A DNA stretch of 64,000 nucleotides from Astropecten irregularis. Its lineage: Eukaryota; Echinodermata; Asteroidea; Paxillosida; Astropectinidae. The position numbers and the translations under genes were made by a program. Under the pieces are notes generated by a model, which ran no database searches, had not been told where the DNA came from, and saw nothing but the letters and a program-made list of their open reading frames with translations. The stretch's first letter is position 1, and each line of letters starts with the position of its first letter. Below are positions 10,693-21,190 of the stretch, piece by piece. Location of the stretch: the NCBI GenBank assembly GCA_963971285.1, contig OZ020246.1, forward strand, positions 23,472,494 to 23,536,493. Direction: 5' to 3'.

Positions 10693-12023
10693 TGTAACGC
10701 AATAGAGGGCGCTAGTGCATCGCGATAGGGCATAATAGGCAAGCATTGCGAGCAGCGATAGGGCGCGTGTTAAGCATGCAGTGCGAGCTAAGCATAGCAG
10801 CGATGGGGCTACGCAGCGTGCATTGATTGGGCAGCGTGGGTCACCGACTCACCACGTGCAGAGCGCTAGGCTTGCAGCGCGCACGCGCGGCGCTTCAGCA
10901 ATTGATATAAATACGGGTGCCGTACCAGATTTGGTCGGCTCGTCTGTTCTCGAACCTTGCATGGTAGGTCTGAGGAAAGCACTATCCCTTGCTCGTTAGG
11001 TGATAGGGCCTGCGGTAGGTTGTACGGAGACAGTAGGACCCTCTGAGGGGCCTTGTGTCGTGCGGTCGGTCGAAATAGGGGCTAGTTGTAACTCTTGCAG
11101 CATTAGTTGCGTGGAGGAACAGCTGTACCCCTAACATTGTCTCCTACGTACGGCCTGTGCAGACCTGAGACTTGGTGGGTTTGGGCAGTGCTATAGTAAT
11201 ACTAACTGTTATAGTTGTCACTCTTCATTGTTACTCTTGGCGCGCATGCGCTACTTGGACTAGTTACGGGTTAGGGCTACGACCTGTGGTGCGTGGTACG
11301 AAGTAGCTGGGGCGAGTTGCCGGTTCCACACAGCATTAGTTGAGTGGGGGCGACTACCCTGTGCTGGTTGTGGCTTTAACTTGCGGCGGGTTCATGTGCA
11401 CATGCGTAAGGACTCCGTACGTGGTTTGAGTGGTTCACATAATCTCTTGCATAACTCTGTGCGTGCGAAGTTCGCTATCAAGCGCGCCCTCTGTTGATTG
11501 AGATACGCTAGTCGCATTCAATAGCTGTCTTGTTCGCCTATTCCATTGTGTGTTCTTGGTTATTAAAAAGGGGATCAGACCCAGAGTTATAATTAATTGG
11601 AAGGAGCGTTCAGTCAATAAACCAATTGCTCATTCAGTTGTTCACATTACATCTGGTCTCCTGTGGATTTATTTAGTCCTGTTCGCACTGTGTGTCAATA
11701 ATTCATCAGTTGTCGCTAGTCCCGTTCACACTGTTGTTCAGCTCATCTTCCTTGCCTTTGAGGGAAACCCCCAATCCGAATCCACCGACTCGTCGTAGGA
11801 CATCTTCTGTTGGAAGCTAGGTAACCATAGTCAGGTCGGTGACGTAATCGACTCAGTAGGACTGTACACGGCAGCACTGGGACGGTATATTTCCATCCCA
11901 ACGGACGCGTTCCTAGCCGCTCAGGGACGTGCCGGTCAGTGCCGTCCGCGCCGCGCCCTGCGGAGGAGGGCGCCCTCTCTCGTCGGGTTCTCTTCCGCCC
12001 CCCCAAAGGGGCGCGGCGTCACA
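10693..12023 (+). repeat. Gypsy-1 5' LTR
   Basis: Runs from TGTAACGCAATAGAGGG to GCGGCGTCACA. It holds a TATA-like TATAAATA at 10906-10913 and an AATAAA at 11616-11621. This is consistent with U3, transcription start and poly(A) signal all lying in the LTR, as is usual for the family. It is GC-rich compared with the host flank. Confidence 0.95.
10906..10913 (+). promoter_or_regulatory. TATA-like box in Gypsy-1 LTR
   Basis: TATAAATA sits about 210 bp into the LTR, with the GGTCGGCTCGTCTG region where initiation would be expected 30 bp on. The same box is in the 3' LTR at 19263-19270. Role inferred from position. Confidence 0.45.
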
Positions 12024-12026
12024 AAT

Positions 12027-12044
12027 TGGTGTCAGAAGTGGGAT
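12027..12044 (+). other. Gypsy-1 primer-binding site (tRNA-Leu type)
   Basis: TGGTGTCAGAAGTGGGAT begins 4 bp after the LTR. It complements CCA plus the 3' end typical of animal tRNA-Leu(CAA), ATCCCACTTCTGACA. Assignment is from memory of tRNA sequences. Confidence 0.75.
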
Positions 12045-12154
12045 TGTGTTGTTGCGTAATCAGTTCATTGAGTCACTGAGTAAGGGGAATTCCCCGAAAT
12101 TTCGGGGAATAGAATTTGTTGGTTTTATCCTTGTTGGCTTTATCAACTTCGTCG

Positions 12155-12334
12155 ATGCATGAGCTTGAGTTTGCGTTGTTGGCACTGTTCTTTGGTTTGT
12201 TGCTATTGGTTACTGTCTGTTTTTACTACCTATGGCGCACAAACATTAACCGAGTTAGGAGCTATTTCGACTGGGCACAAGCAGATTTTGCAGCCATTTT
12301 GAATCGTGTGAACGAGGTTGAAACGGCAGTATGA
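12155..12334 (+). CDS. Small membrane-type ORF ahead of gag (Gypsy-1)
   Basis: 59 codons starting MHELEFALLALFFG, with one strong hydrophobic stretch (about residues 4-24) followed by a charged helix (residues 27-57). The final TGA overlaps the gag ATG as ATGA. Whether it is translated is unknown. It resembles no standard Gypsy protein I know. The frame could be chance, but a membrane helix directly ahead of gag is unusual. Confidence 0.4.
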   Translation: MHELEFALLALFFGLLLLVTVCFYYLWRTNINRVRSYFDWAQADFAAILNRVNEVETAV

Positions 12335-13830
12335 TTGGTAACCAAGCTGAGGACCTGCACAGGTCCCGGATGGAGATTCAGTTATTGCAGTGGGAAAAGG
12401 CCCAACAGTCAGACAGGGTCGAGAAATTAGAAGCAGCTTTGAGAGGATCCAATGGAGCCCGTTGGGATGAGTCAGAATCAAGTGTGCGTGATAGGGATTT
12501 CGATGAGGCATTCCGGATCCCTCGCCCAGGTTTGACTGGAAATAGGGATGAGACGTCTGGGTACACTTCCATGCAGGTGCCCACGATGAGTGACGTCAAG
12601 ACTCCAAGGTCCCACCCCGGTGGAAAGGGTGGTGAGATTAGTATAATGGACTGGACACCTCCCCCTAGGAGTGAACAGGTGTCCACCCCTGCTGCGTTTG
12701 GGGTACATAGAGGGCGTACTGATGGGCATACACCAATTGGTACAAACCCATTTGTTAGTACGACGGATGTACATGACGCACGCGCAAAAGAATTGCGCTG
12801 TGATTTAATGAGTTTCGCCACACGCCCGCCTACATTTAAGGCTGGGGGCGTGGACGCTGAGAGTCCAGACGGGGATAACGCTGGGCCCTGTCAGCTGAGA
12901 AGGGATGCGAGATTCATTGGAACAGATGGACTGGGAGAGCGAGTCTATGGGACTCCTCGACGCCCAAATATTGTCCCGGACCGCTACAATGGTAAAGTCC
13001 CGTGGACTGAGTATTATGGACACTTTGAGAGTTGTCGGTTAGTGAACAGATGGGATGATGCGCAGGCCGCTGAATATTTGGCCGCAAGCCTGCAGGGAGA
13101 TGCTGTTCGCGTCCTCGGAGAGGGCGCTGTTAATGGACGACGATTGGTATACCAAGACTTGGTTAAGTCGTTGTCTAGGAGATTTGGGCCTGGTCAGCAG
13201 GCTGAAAATTTCCTGGTTGAGTTACGTCATCGACGTCAGAGGCCAAAGGAGACTCTGCAAGAGCTGTGTCAAGCTGTGCATGAGTTATCGGTTAAAGCCT
13301 ACCCTGAGATACCCATAGAGGCCAGGGACAGGTTAGAAAAGAACCACTTTGTAGACGCTGTGTCTGATCAGCGTGTGCGAGAAGGGATATTCAGGGCACG
13401 GCCCAAAGACCTGTCAGAGGCATTACAGGCTGCCTTGGAGACAGAGAACTTTCACTTAATGGAATCCCAGCGAGGGGGTGATAGGCCCCCTAAGCTGGTG
13501 AGAAGTTCGGATCGAGTTATGGAGGAAAGGATACAGTCTATAGAGCTCGCTGTGGGGCAGCAAACAAAATCCATGAATGATATAACTACACAATTACAAA
13601 GGTTCATGGGAACGGTACCGAAGCAACAGGTGGTGCCCGCAAGGGTTGATAACCCACCTGCCCCAAGGCGGGGTAAGGCTGATTTACGATGCCATAATTG
13701 CGGCGAGCGGGGGCATTTCGCTAGGGAATGCACTCAACCCCGGCAGACAAGATACCGGAACCAGGGAAACGGGAACCAGCCAACCGGGGGACCCGCGGGA
13801 AGGCTGAGCAGTGCAAAGGGTCCGCAGTAG
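12331..13830 (+). CDS. gag: Gypsy-1 gag (499 aa)
   Basis: Structural protein of the virus-like particle. The N-terminal third is polar and low in structure. A retrotransposon gag-type region follows at about residues 215-370, with helices around PWTEYYGHFE and the FLVELRHRRQRPKETLQE stretch. A CCHC zinc knuckle, CHNCGERGHFAREC, lies near residues 453-466. It overlaps the start of pol by about 100 nt in a different frame, the arrangement this family uses for frameshifted gag-pol synthesis. Fossil element; looks whole. Confidence 0.92.
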   Translation: MIGNQAEDLHRSRMEIQLLQWEKAQQSDRVEKLEAALRGSNGARWDESESSVRDRDFDEAFRIPRPGLTGNRDETSGYTSMQVPTMSDVKTPRSHPGGKGGEISIMDWTPPPRSEQVSTPAAFGVHRGRTDGHTPIGTNPFVSTTDVHDARAKELRCDLMSFATRPPTFKAGGVDAESPDGDNAGPCQLRRDARFIGTDGLGERVYGTPRRPNIVPDRYNGKVPWTEYYGHFESCRLVNRWDDAQAAEYLAASLQGDAVRVLGEGAVNGRRLVYQDLVKSLSRRFGPGQQAENFLVELRHRRQRPKETLQELCQAVHELSVKAYPEIPIEARDRLEKNHFVDAVSDQRVREGIFRARPKDLSEALQAALETENFHLMESQRGGDRPPKLVRSSDRVMEERIQSIELAVGQQTKSMNDITTQLQRFMGTVPKQQVVPARVDNPPAPRRGKADLRCHNCGERGHFARECTQPRQTRYRNQGNGNQPTGGPAGRLSSAKGPQ

Positions 13831-16800
13831 AACCAGGGAAGAATAAAACACATTCCTCCATAGCAGAAGATAACAGTCCGAAGAAGAAGCGCGCAGATGA
13901 GGGCGCTGTTCGACGTGATGCGTTGCCCATGTTAGGGCCAAATCAGGGGTTGTTTGTCGAAGGATCAATTAGAGCAACAGATTTCCAGCTGCTAATTGAT
14001 ACCGGGGCCACCGACACGATAATTAGCATGGTGGTCTATTACAAACTACCAAAGGAGCAGCGGCCCGAGTTGGAACCCTGCCCAAGTGTGGTACGGCAGT
14101 CGGACGGTAGTCCGCTAACCGTCTACGGGACGGCATGGGTCGATTTGAAAATTGGGAAAACGGTCCATCCAATCAGAGCTGTGTTTGCAAGCATCAATGT
14201 TCACGCCATATTAGGTATGAACTGGCTGGTGCCAACACAGGGGAATTTGGACTTTCGGAAACTAGAGTTGTGTGTGAATGGTGAAAAGATTAAATGCACC
14301 GGGAGCTGCGGTGTGCCATTCATCGGTCGAGTTGTAGTATCCGAGACTACGGAAATACCACCCGGCCATGAGGTCATCGTAGCAGGGTCAAGGGTCGGCC
14401 AGTGTGAAGGGATAACGGGTCCATTAATTATGGAACCTGTTGAATCCGGTGGCCAGCTTGAGGAAAAGGGTCTCATGGTGGCTAGAGCACTGATCGATGA
14501 GACGTCAGGTGTTGTACCTATTCGGGTATTGAATCCTAATAAAGAGAAACGAGTCTTACGAGCCGGTACTGTGGCAGCAACCGTGTCGCCTGCCCAAATT
14601 GAGATACCGCCCTCTTGCGGCGGACAAGGTGATGCTAAGGTAGAGTTGCTTCCCAGTCACTTGGTTGATTTATATGAGAGGAGTAAGGAAAACCTAAGGT
14701 CCGGGGACCACGGGAGGCTGAGGTCATGTCTAGTTGAGTTCCAGGATGTGTTTTCAAAGGGCGATTGGGACATAGGCCACACGGGCATAGTAAAACACAC
14801 AATCAACACTGGTGGCGCTAGACCAGTGAAACAGAAGCCCCGGAAGCACCCTATTTGTAATCAGCAGGAAATAAACCGCCAGGTGGAAGACCTGGAGAGG
14901 CGTGGCTTGATTGAGCCATCAGATAGCCCGTGGGCGGCCAATGTTGTGTTGGTAAAGAAGAAGGACGGCTCAAAGCGATTATGCATTGACTATAGGGGGC
15001 TGAATGAGGTAACCATTAAGGATGCTTACCCCGTCCCCAGAATAGACGAGACACTTGATGCGCTAGAGGGCGCTCAGTGGTTCTCGACCCTCGATCTGGC
15101 GTCCGGCTACTGGCAAGTAGCCCTGGACAAAGACGCTGAGCAGAAGTCAACTTTCGTTGTACGAAATGGGTTATATCGCTGGAAGGTTATGCCATTCGGG
15201 CTAGCCAATGCACCTGCCACTTTTGAGCGTCTGATGGAACAGGTGTTGACAGGACTACAGTGGGAGATCTTATTGGTCTACCTTGATGACATCATTGTTT
15301 TCGGCAGAACAGTAGAAGACGAACTTGTGCGCCTGCGCACGGTGTTTGGGCGCTTGAGGGATGCTGGACTTAAGTTAAAGCCCAGTAAATGCAATCTCTT
15401 TCAGAAGTCGGTGAATTACCTTGGCCACATTGTGTCGGCAGAGGGCGTCTCAACGGACCCCGCCAAAATCCAGGCCGTTGCTGATTGGCCCAAGCCGAGA
15501 AACGTCAAAGAGGTACGGAGCTTTCTCGGTCTAGCCTCGTACTATAGGCGGTTCATCCGGGACTTCGCCTGCATTGCGAGCCCACTACACGCCTTAACAT
15601 CAAAGTCCAAAGAGTTCGTCTGGAACAACTCCTGCCAGGAGGCGTTCACCAGACTAAAAGAAGAACTGCTTACTGCGCCAGTACTGGCGTACCCAATACC
15701 TAGTCAGGAGTTTATACTTGATACAGATGCGAGTGCAGACGGCATTGGTGCAGTCCTGTCACAGGCACGTGATGGGGTTGAGCACGTTGTTGCATACGCG
15801 AGCCGGAAGTTGAATAAGGCAGAAAAGAACTATTGCGTCACTCGTCGAGAGTTGCTCGCCGTCGTAGCCTATTTGAAATATTTCCGCCAGTACCTGTATG
15901 GTCAAAAGGTGCTAGTAAGGACAGACCACTCTTCTCTCAGGTGGCTAACGAATATGAAAGACCCAGAGGGCCAATTGGCCCGCTGGTTAGAGGTCGTGTC
16001 AGAATATGACGTCACGATACAGCATCGCCCTGGTGCAAAACATGCAAATGCCGATGGGTTGTCAAGGAAACCATGTAAACAATGTACCCATTGTGGTAGT
16101 GATGATAGTGGTGCTGGGGAGGCACCAGCAGCCACAGCCAATTGCGGCGAGCAGGCGGTTAGAGCCGCAATCTTACAGCCGTTGCTAGGCAACGCTGATT
16201 TGAAAGACGCCCAGATGGCGGATGAGACAATGAGTTGGTTAATTGTTGCGAAAGGGGAAGGGAAAGACCGCCCTCCATGGGCAGAGATATCCCACCTGGC
16301 CCCGGCTAACAAGACATACTGGTCCTACTGGGACCAGTTGTTGGTTCGAGGTGGTGTACTGTATCAACAGTGGGAGTCGGATGATGGTAGTTCCGTCCGA
16401 TGTAGACTCGTAGTGCCCGAGGAGTTAAGGCACCAGTTCATCAACGCACTGCATGGTGGGAAACTGGGCGGCCATCTTGGTCTGAAAAAGACTTTGGCCT
16501 GTGTAAGACAGCGGTATTTCTGGTCCGGTATGAACGCAGATGTTAGAGCATGTCTTCGCCAGTGTAACCAGTGCGCACGGAGGAAACACCCTCCTAGGAA
16601 ACGAGTAGCACCACTACAACAGTACAATGTGAGGGGAACCATGGACAGGGTAGCCATGGACCTGGTTGGTCCCCTGCCCCGTACAGATGAAGGGAACCAG
16701 TGGATCCTGGTAGTCGGAGAATATACCACCAGATGGATGGAGGCATACGCTCTCCCCGATGCGAAAGCCGAAACGGTAGCCGCTAAATTCGTTAGTGAAT

Positions 16801-17765
16801 TCGTATGCCGTTTTGGTGCGCCAAGAGAGGTCCATACGGACCAAGGGACCAATTTCGAATCGGAGCTTTTCAAAGAAATGTGCCATGTGCTTGGGATAAG
16901 TAAGACCCGAACTACGGCTTACAATCCCAAATCGGACGGGCTTGTGGAGAGATTCAATAAGACCCTGATCAACATGGTGTCAGTTATGATTGACCCGCAC
17001 AAGCACCAGCGCGATTGGGACAAGTACCTCCCATTCGCCACTGGGGCGTACAGGTGTGTCCCGCAGGAAAGCATTGGGGAATCCCCGAACATGATGATGC
17101 TGGGAAGGGAGGTGACCCTCCCCGTCGACTTAACGGTGGAACAGCCCGCTGTTACCGGGGATGAACCGCAGACTGACTATGCGGAGGGTTTGAGAAATCG
17201 AATCCAGAGGGCGCATGACAGGGCGCAAAGGTGCCTGGGTAAAAGTCTGCGACGGCAGAAGAAGAATTATGATAGAAGGGCGACAGATCCCTGCATCCGG
17301 GAACATGAGTTTGTCTGGTTGTTTAACCCACTGAGAAGGAAGGGGGTGTGTCATAAATTGCAATTAAAGTGGGAGGGCCCATACTTGGTGCTCAAGAAGC
17401 TGTCTGATGTGGTGTGTCGAATACAGAGGTCAAAGGGCGCGAAGCCGCGCGTAGTGCATATAGATCGATTGAAACCTTATCAGGGTGAACCAATTGAACC
17501 ATGGAGTACTTCCGGTGGGGCGAACTTGTGTGAATCTGAACATGAAGAGAGTGTACATGAATGTCTTAACCAATTAGGTGATAAGGATGCAAATAGCAGT
17601 CCTCCCGAGCCTCCCCAGTACAGAGAAGACGAGGGTGACGGCTTGCCGGAACTAGAGGACGATGGGGGACCTGATCTAGACCAAGGGTCAGAGGACCAAT
17701 CAGAATCACCTGTACACAGGAGATACCCAAACAGGTCGCACAAGCTGCCAATCAGATACCGATAA
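13728..17765 (+). CDS. pol: Gypsy-1 pol polyprotein (1345 aa)
   Basis: Aspartic protease with DTGATDT (residues 91-97); reverse transcriptase with YLDDIIVFG near 518; RNase H starting DTDASADGIGAVLSQ near 665 and ending with ADGLSRK; integrase zinc region (HGGKLGGHLGLKK ... CNQCARRK); and core MDLVGP, DQGTNF and SDGLVERF. A GPY/F-like module follows (LKWEGPYLVLKK, VVHIDRLKPYQG), then an acidic tail. No chromodomain and no envelope gene were seen. Domain order PR-RT-RH-IN is that of Metaviridae (Ty3/Gypsy). Confidence 0.95.
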   Translation: MHSTPADKIPEPGKREPANRGTRGKAEQCKGSAVEPGKNKTHSSIAEDNSPKKKRADEGAVRRDALPMLGPNQGLFVEGSIRATDFQLLIDTGATDTIISMVVYYKLPKEQRPELEPCPSVVRQSDGSPLTVYGTAWVDLKIGKTVHPIRAVFASINVHAILGMNWLVPTQGNLDFRKLELCVNGEKIKCTGSCGVPFIGRVVVSETTEIPPGHEVIVAGSRVGQCEGITGPLIMEPVESGGQLEEKGLMVARALIDETSGVVPIRVLNPNKEKRVLRAGTVAATVSPAQIEIPPSCGGQGDAKVELLPSHLVDLYERSKENLRSGDHGRLRSCLVEFQDVFSKGDWDIGHTGIVKHTINTGGARPVKQKPRKHPICNQQEINRQVEDLERRGLIEPSDSPWAANVVLVKKKDGSKRLCIDYRGLNEVTIKDAYPVPRIDETLDALEGAQWFSTLDLASGYWQVALDKDAEQKSTFVVRNGLYRWKVMPFGLANAPATFERLMEQVLTGLQWEILLVYLDDIIVFGRTVEDELVRLRTVFGRLRDAGLKLKPSKCNLFQKSVNYLGHIVSAEGVSTDPAKIQAVADWPKPRNVKEVRSFLGLASYYRRFIRDFACIASPLHALTSKSKEFVWNNSCQEAFTRLKEELLTAPVLAYPIPSQEFILDTDASADGIGAVLSQARDGVEHVVAYASRKLNKAEKNYCVTRRELLAVVAYLKYFRQYLYGQKVLVRTDHSSLRWLTNMKDPEGQLARWLEVVSEYDVTIQHRPGAKHANADGLSRKPCKQCTHCGSDDSGAGEAPAATANCGEQAVRAAILQPLLGNADLKDAQMADETMSWLIVAKGEGKDRPPWAEISHLAPANKTYWSYWDQLLVRGGVLYQQWESDDGSSVRCRLVVPEELRHQFINALHGGKLGGHLGLKKTLACVRQRYFWSGMNADVRACLRQCNQCARRKHPPRKRVAPLQQYNVRGTMDRVAMDLVGPLPRTDEGNQWILVVGEYTTRWMEAYALPDAKAETVAAKFVSEFVCRFGAPREVHTDQGTNFESELFKEMCHVLGISKTRTTAYNPKSDGLVERFNKTLINMVSVMIDPHKHQRDWDKYLPFATGAYRCVPQESIGESPNMMMLGREVTLPVDLTVEQPAVTGDEPQTDYAEGLRNRIQRAHDRAQRCLGKSLRRQKKNYDRRATDPCIREHEFVWLFNPLRRKGVCHKLQLKWEGPYLVLKKLSDVVCRIQRSKGAKPRVVHIDRLKPYQGEPIEPWSTSGGANLCESEHEESVHECLNQLGDKDANSSPPEPPQYREDEGDGLPELEDDGGPDLDQGSEDQSESPVHRRYPNRSHKLPIRYR

Positions 17766-17851
17766 TCATAAGGTATGGGGCATGTGACATTTCATATAAG
17801 ATTAATAGCGAAAATTGAATAATTGTTGCTTCATTATGCAGAAATTCAAAG

Positions 17852-18670
17852 ATGGCGCCCCCTAGTGAAGTTCGCCCGTACAAATGCAACCAGTGCAGCA
17901 AGTCCTACCTGCAGTCCAAGGGTCTAATGAGGCACAAGCGTTGTGAGCATGGCCCAGCCGTATACCTCTACTGCAGACGATGTGGTTTCTTCGGCAAGAG
18001 GAGGGACAACATGAAGAAACACTACAGGGTGGAGCATCCCGACCGTGTGGAGGAGGTGAAGTGCATTCACCTTGAACCCGACCGGAGAGGGCGCCCCACT
18101 TCCGGCCCGACGCCAGCTGCCCCGGGTGACCTGAAGCTGCGGCAGGTAGTGATGTCTAGTGACCTTGGGCCGACACTTGATCCGGCGGCCAAGAAAATTG
18201 CAAGTCAGGAGGCCGAGCAGGCTTCCTTGTCAGGCGTGATTGACGTGCCTCCCCTATCCCCTATGCTCCGGTGCATCTCCCCATTACCGCCCTCCCCTAG
18301 CCAAGGGGAAGGTCCGGTGTTGGAAGACGACGTCCTCAGCCTGGGTTCCATGCCACCACTAGAGACGGAACCAGAGTTCATGGAGACACCTGCAGGAAAG
18401 GACGCACCTGCCCCGGACAAGCCGTCCGAGAAGCCGACAGCAGAGAAGGGAGCTACCTGTTCTTCCCCCCGCTTGACCCCTGCCACGACCAAGCCCCGTG
18501 TGGAGTTTCAGAGCCGCAGAATCCCTAAGTTGGCAACCATAGTGCAGCAAATCCATACAAAAACCTATGTGGACGGGGTGTGCATCGCCGAGGATACGCT
18601 GGAACGGAAGTACCTTAGGGACGTGTACGTGAACTGTACCTACGCGCTGCCCGGAGGCAGGAAGCACTAA
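17852..18670 (+). CDS. Gypsy-1 ORF3: two-finger C2H2 protein (272 aa)
   Basis: Lies between pol and the 3' LTR in the same sense, starting MAPPSEVRPYKCNQCSKSYL. Two classical C2H2 zinc fingers occupy about residues 12-60: YKCNQCSKSY...RHKRCEH and YCRRCGFFGKR...KKHYRVEH, each C-x2-C-x12-H-x4-H. The middle is rich in Pro, Ser and acidic residues. The C-terminal 50 residues look folded (RRIPKLATIVQQIHTKTY, LRDVYVNCTYALPGG). There is no signal peptide or membrane segment, so it is not an envelope. A DNA- or RNA-binding accessory protein, perhaps captured from the host, is the likeliest reading; function unknown. Confidence 0.8.
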   Translation: MAPPSEVRPYKCNQCSKSYLQSKGLMRHKRCEHGPAVYLYCRRCGFFGKRRDNMKKHYRVEHPDRVEEVKCIHLEPDRRGRPTSGPTPAAPGDLKLRQVVMSSDLGPTLDPAAKKIASQEAEQASLSGVIDVPPLSPMLRCISPLPPSPSQGEGPVLEDDVLSLGSMPPLETEPEFMETPAGKDAPAPDKPSEKPTAEKGATCSSPRLTPATTKPRVEFQSRRIPKLATIVQQIHTKTYVDGVCIAEDTLERKYLRDVYVNCTYALPGGRKH

Positions 18671-19049
18671 CGTGCGAACTTTTAGGGCCAGTTATCAGGT
18701 GTTTAACAAAAGTGTCTTTGATAATTGATGATTATTTGTATAATTGCTTTTTAATTGTTGTTAAGCCAAAGAGAAATCAGGATGTGTATAATCAGTACTA
18801 AATCAGAAGACACCTGCAAAGAAGTTGGTCATTGACCTGTGTAAGTTTACACCTGTTGTTTCAACCTTAAAAAGGAAGTTAACTTTTAGACTTTGTGACT
18901 TAAAGGGGCTCTAAGCCTATTTTGGTAAGTAATGGAAATTGTTTATTTTTATTGTACTCTTTTGTTTCAGGTTATTAAAGGAATAGTTGCGTTACCTTTT
19001 CAGTTTTCGGCTGATCTAAATGGGGACATTTAGGCCTGTCAGGAGGCTG
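18671..19049 (+). other. Gypsy-1 3' untranslated region
   Basis: AT-rich, with no open frame of note. It ends in a short purine tract, AGGAGGCTG, just before the 3' LTR, in the position of the polypurine tract that primes plus-strand synthesis. Confidence 0.6.
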
Positions 19050-20380
19050 TGTAACGCAATAGAGGGCGCTAGTGCATCGCGATAGGGCATAATAGGCAAG
19101 CATTGCGAGCAGCGATAGGGCGCGTGTTAAGCATGCAGTGCGAGCTAAGCATAGCAGCGATGGGGCTACGCAGCGTGCATTGATTGGGCAGCGTGGGTCA
19201 CCGACTCACCACGTGCAGAGCGCTAGGCTTGCAGCGCGCACGCGCGGCGCTTCAGCAATTGATATAAATACGGGTGCCGTACCAGATTTGGTCGGCTCGT
19301 CTGTTCTCGAACCTTGCATGGTAGGTCTGAGGAAAGCACTATCCCTTGCTCGTTAGGTGATAGGGCCTGCGGTAGGTTGTACGGAGACAGTAGGACCCTC
19401 TGAGGGGCCTTGTGTCGTGCGGTCGGTCGAAATAGGGGCTAGTTGTAACTCTTGCAGCATTAGTTGCGTGGAGGAACAGCTGTACCCCTAACATTGTCTC
19501 CTACGTACGGCCTGTGCAGACCTGAGACTTGGTGGGTTTGGGCAGTGCTATAGTAATACTAACTGTTATAGTTGTCACTCTTCATTGTTACTCTTGGCGC
19601 GCATGCGCTACTTGGACTAGTTACGGGTTAGGGCTACGACCTGTGGTGCGTGGTACGAAGTAGCTGGGGCGAGTTGCCGGTTCCACACAGCATTAGTTGA
19701 GTGGGGGCGACTACCCTGTGCTGGTTGTGGCTTTAACTTGCGGCGGGTTCATGTGCACATGCGTAAGGACTCCGTACGTGGTTTGAGTGGTTCACATAAT
19801 CTCTTGCATAACTCTGTGCGTGCGAAGTTCGCTATCAAGCGCGCCCTCTGTTGATTGAGATACGCTAGTCGCATTCAATAGCTGTCTTGTTCGCCTATTC
19901 CATTGTGTGTTCTTGGTTATTAAAAAGGGGATCAGACCCAGAGTTATAATTAATTGGAAGGAGCGTTCAGTCAATAAACCAATTGCTCATTCAGTTGTTC
20001 ACATTACATCTGGTCTCCTGTGGATTTATTTAGTCCTGTTCGCACTGTGTGTCAATAATTCATCAGTTGTCGCTAGTCCCGTTCACACTGTTGTTCAGCT
20101 CATCTTCCTTGCCTTTGAGGGAAACCCCCAATCCGAATCCACCGACTCGTCGTAGGACATCTTCTGTTGGAAGCTAGGTAACCATAGTCAGGTCGGTGAC
20201 GTAATCGACTCAGTAGGACTGTACACGGCAGCACTGGGACGGTATATTTCCATCCCAACGGACGCGTTCCTAGCCGCTCAGGGACGTGCCGGTCAGTGCC
20301 GTCCGCGCCGCGCCCTGCGGAGGAGGGCGCCCTCTCTCGTCGGGTTCTCTTCCGCCCCCCCAAAGGGGCGCGGCGTCACA
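19050..20380 (+). repeat. Gypsy-1 3' LTR
   Basis: Same length as the 5' LTR. The reading frames spanning it are identical to those of the 5' copy, so divergence is at or near zero by eye. Confidence 0.95.
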
Positions 20381-21029
20381 GTATATTTACTAAATCCTAT
20401 GTTTTTATACGCGACCTTTAGAAAACCATAGAGAAATTTGATTTTATGAGAAAACCTAACCCGTTTCTCAAAATTTAAAGCAGGTTGTTGTCTTTTTTAA
20501 AAGAAACTAAATCTTTCCTTGAAAAACTCAGCATCTGATGAACCAAGATTTCCCATGGTGACTGTTTGCACTGTTTACAAACTATTTTCTGTCTCAAACT
20601 CAATAATTTTTTTGGAGGCCTTGCAAATCATGTACGCTACCTAAATTTCCAATCCTTTTTTTATAGACTATAGTGCGGCTATCCACGGTTATAGAAAACC
20701 CAAAAATAAAAACAAACGTCGATTTATTTAACGGAGAAATGAGAATATGTTTATACAATTTCCAAAAGACTATTGAGAAGGGAACTCTAGATAAACATTT
20801 TTTTTTTATTTCCCCTTTGTTAGCACAAGGCCGTGGAGGTAAATCCGAGTCATAAAAATAGCACTGCGGTCAGATAAGACCGTACGGTGATTGGTGGAAG
20901 CTGAATGACGTCAGCTGTCAACAGACATGCGTGGTGGACATGGTAGTGGTATAGTAATACTGCTGGTTCTAGCGGAAAGGATATTCGTGTCTGTTTTAAT
21001 ACACTGGACATATGGGTTGTAGTTTGCCA

Positions 21030-21190
21030 TTGAAGCTGAAGCTCATAATTATCCTTTTCAAACCAGAGAATCCACTTCCTACCGCAGCCAAAAGCCTCTA
21101 TTTTGACTCCTGTAATTTTGAAATGGATTCACGAAATGGAGGCTGAGCAGGAGCCTGAGCCGGAGCCGAGCTTTGAGGAAAGGCCCCAAA
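21030..21190. mobile_element. MITE family E, partial copy
   Basis: GAAGCTGAAGCTCATAAT through AATGGATTCACGAAATGG to GAGCCGGAGCCGAGCTTTGA. Opposite orientation to the 6526 copy; the left end is missing. Confidence 0.6.

Larger units (their letters stand above)
10693..20380 (+). mobile_element. Gypsy-1: whole-looking Ty3/Gypsy LTR retrotransposon
   Basis: A 9688-bp element with two 1331-bp LTRs at a constant 8357-bp offset, both TG...CA, flanked by the 4-bp duplication GTAT (10689-10692 and 20381-20384). Internal order: tRNA-Leu-type primer site, small membrane-type ORF, gag, pol (protease, RT, RNase H, integrase with GPY/F-like tail), zinc-finger ORF, 3' LTR. It looks whole with no obvious breaks. 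No LTR differences were seen by eye, which points to a very recent insertion. It lies antisense to the coactosin gene, between its two candidate first exons. Confidence 0.95.

Noticed and set aside
10781-12006. Short genes inside the Gypsy-1 LTRs
   Set aside because: The same frames occur in both LTRs, have no domains, and lie in promoter and leader sequence.
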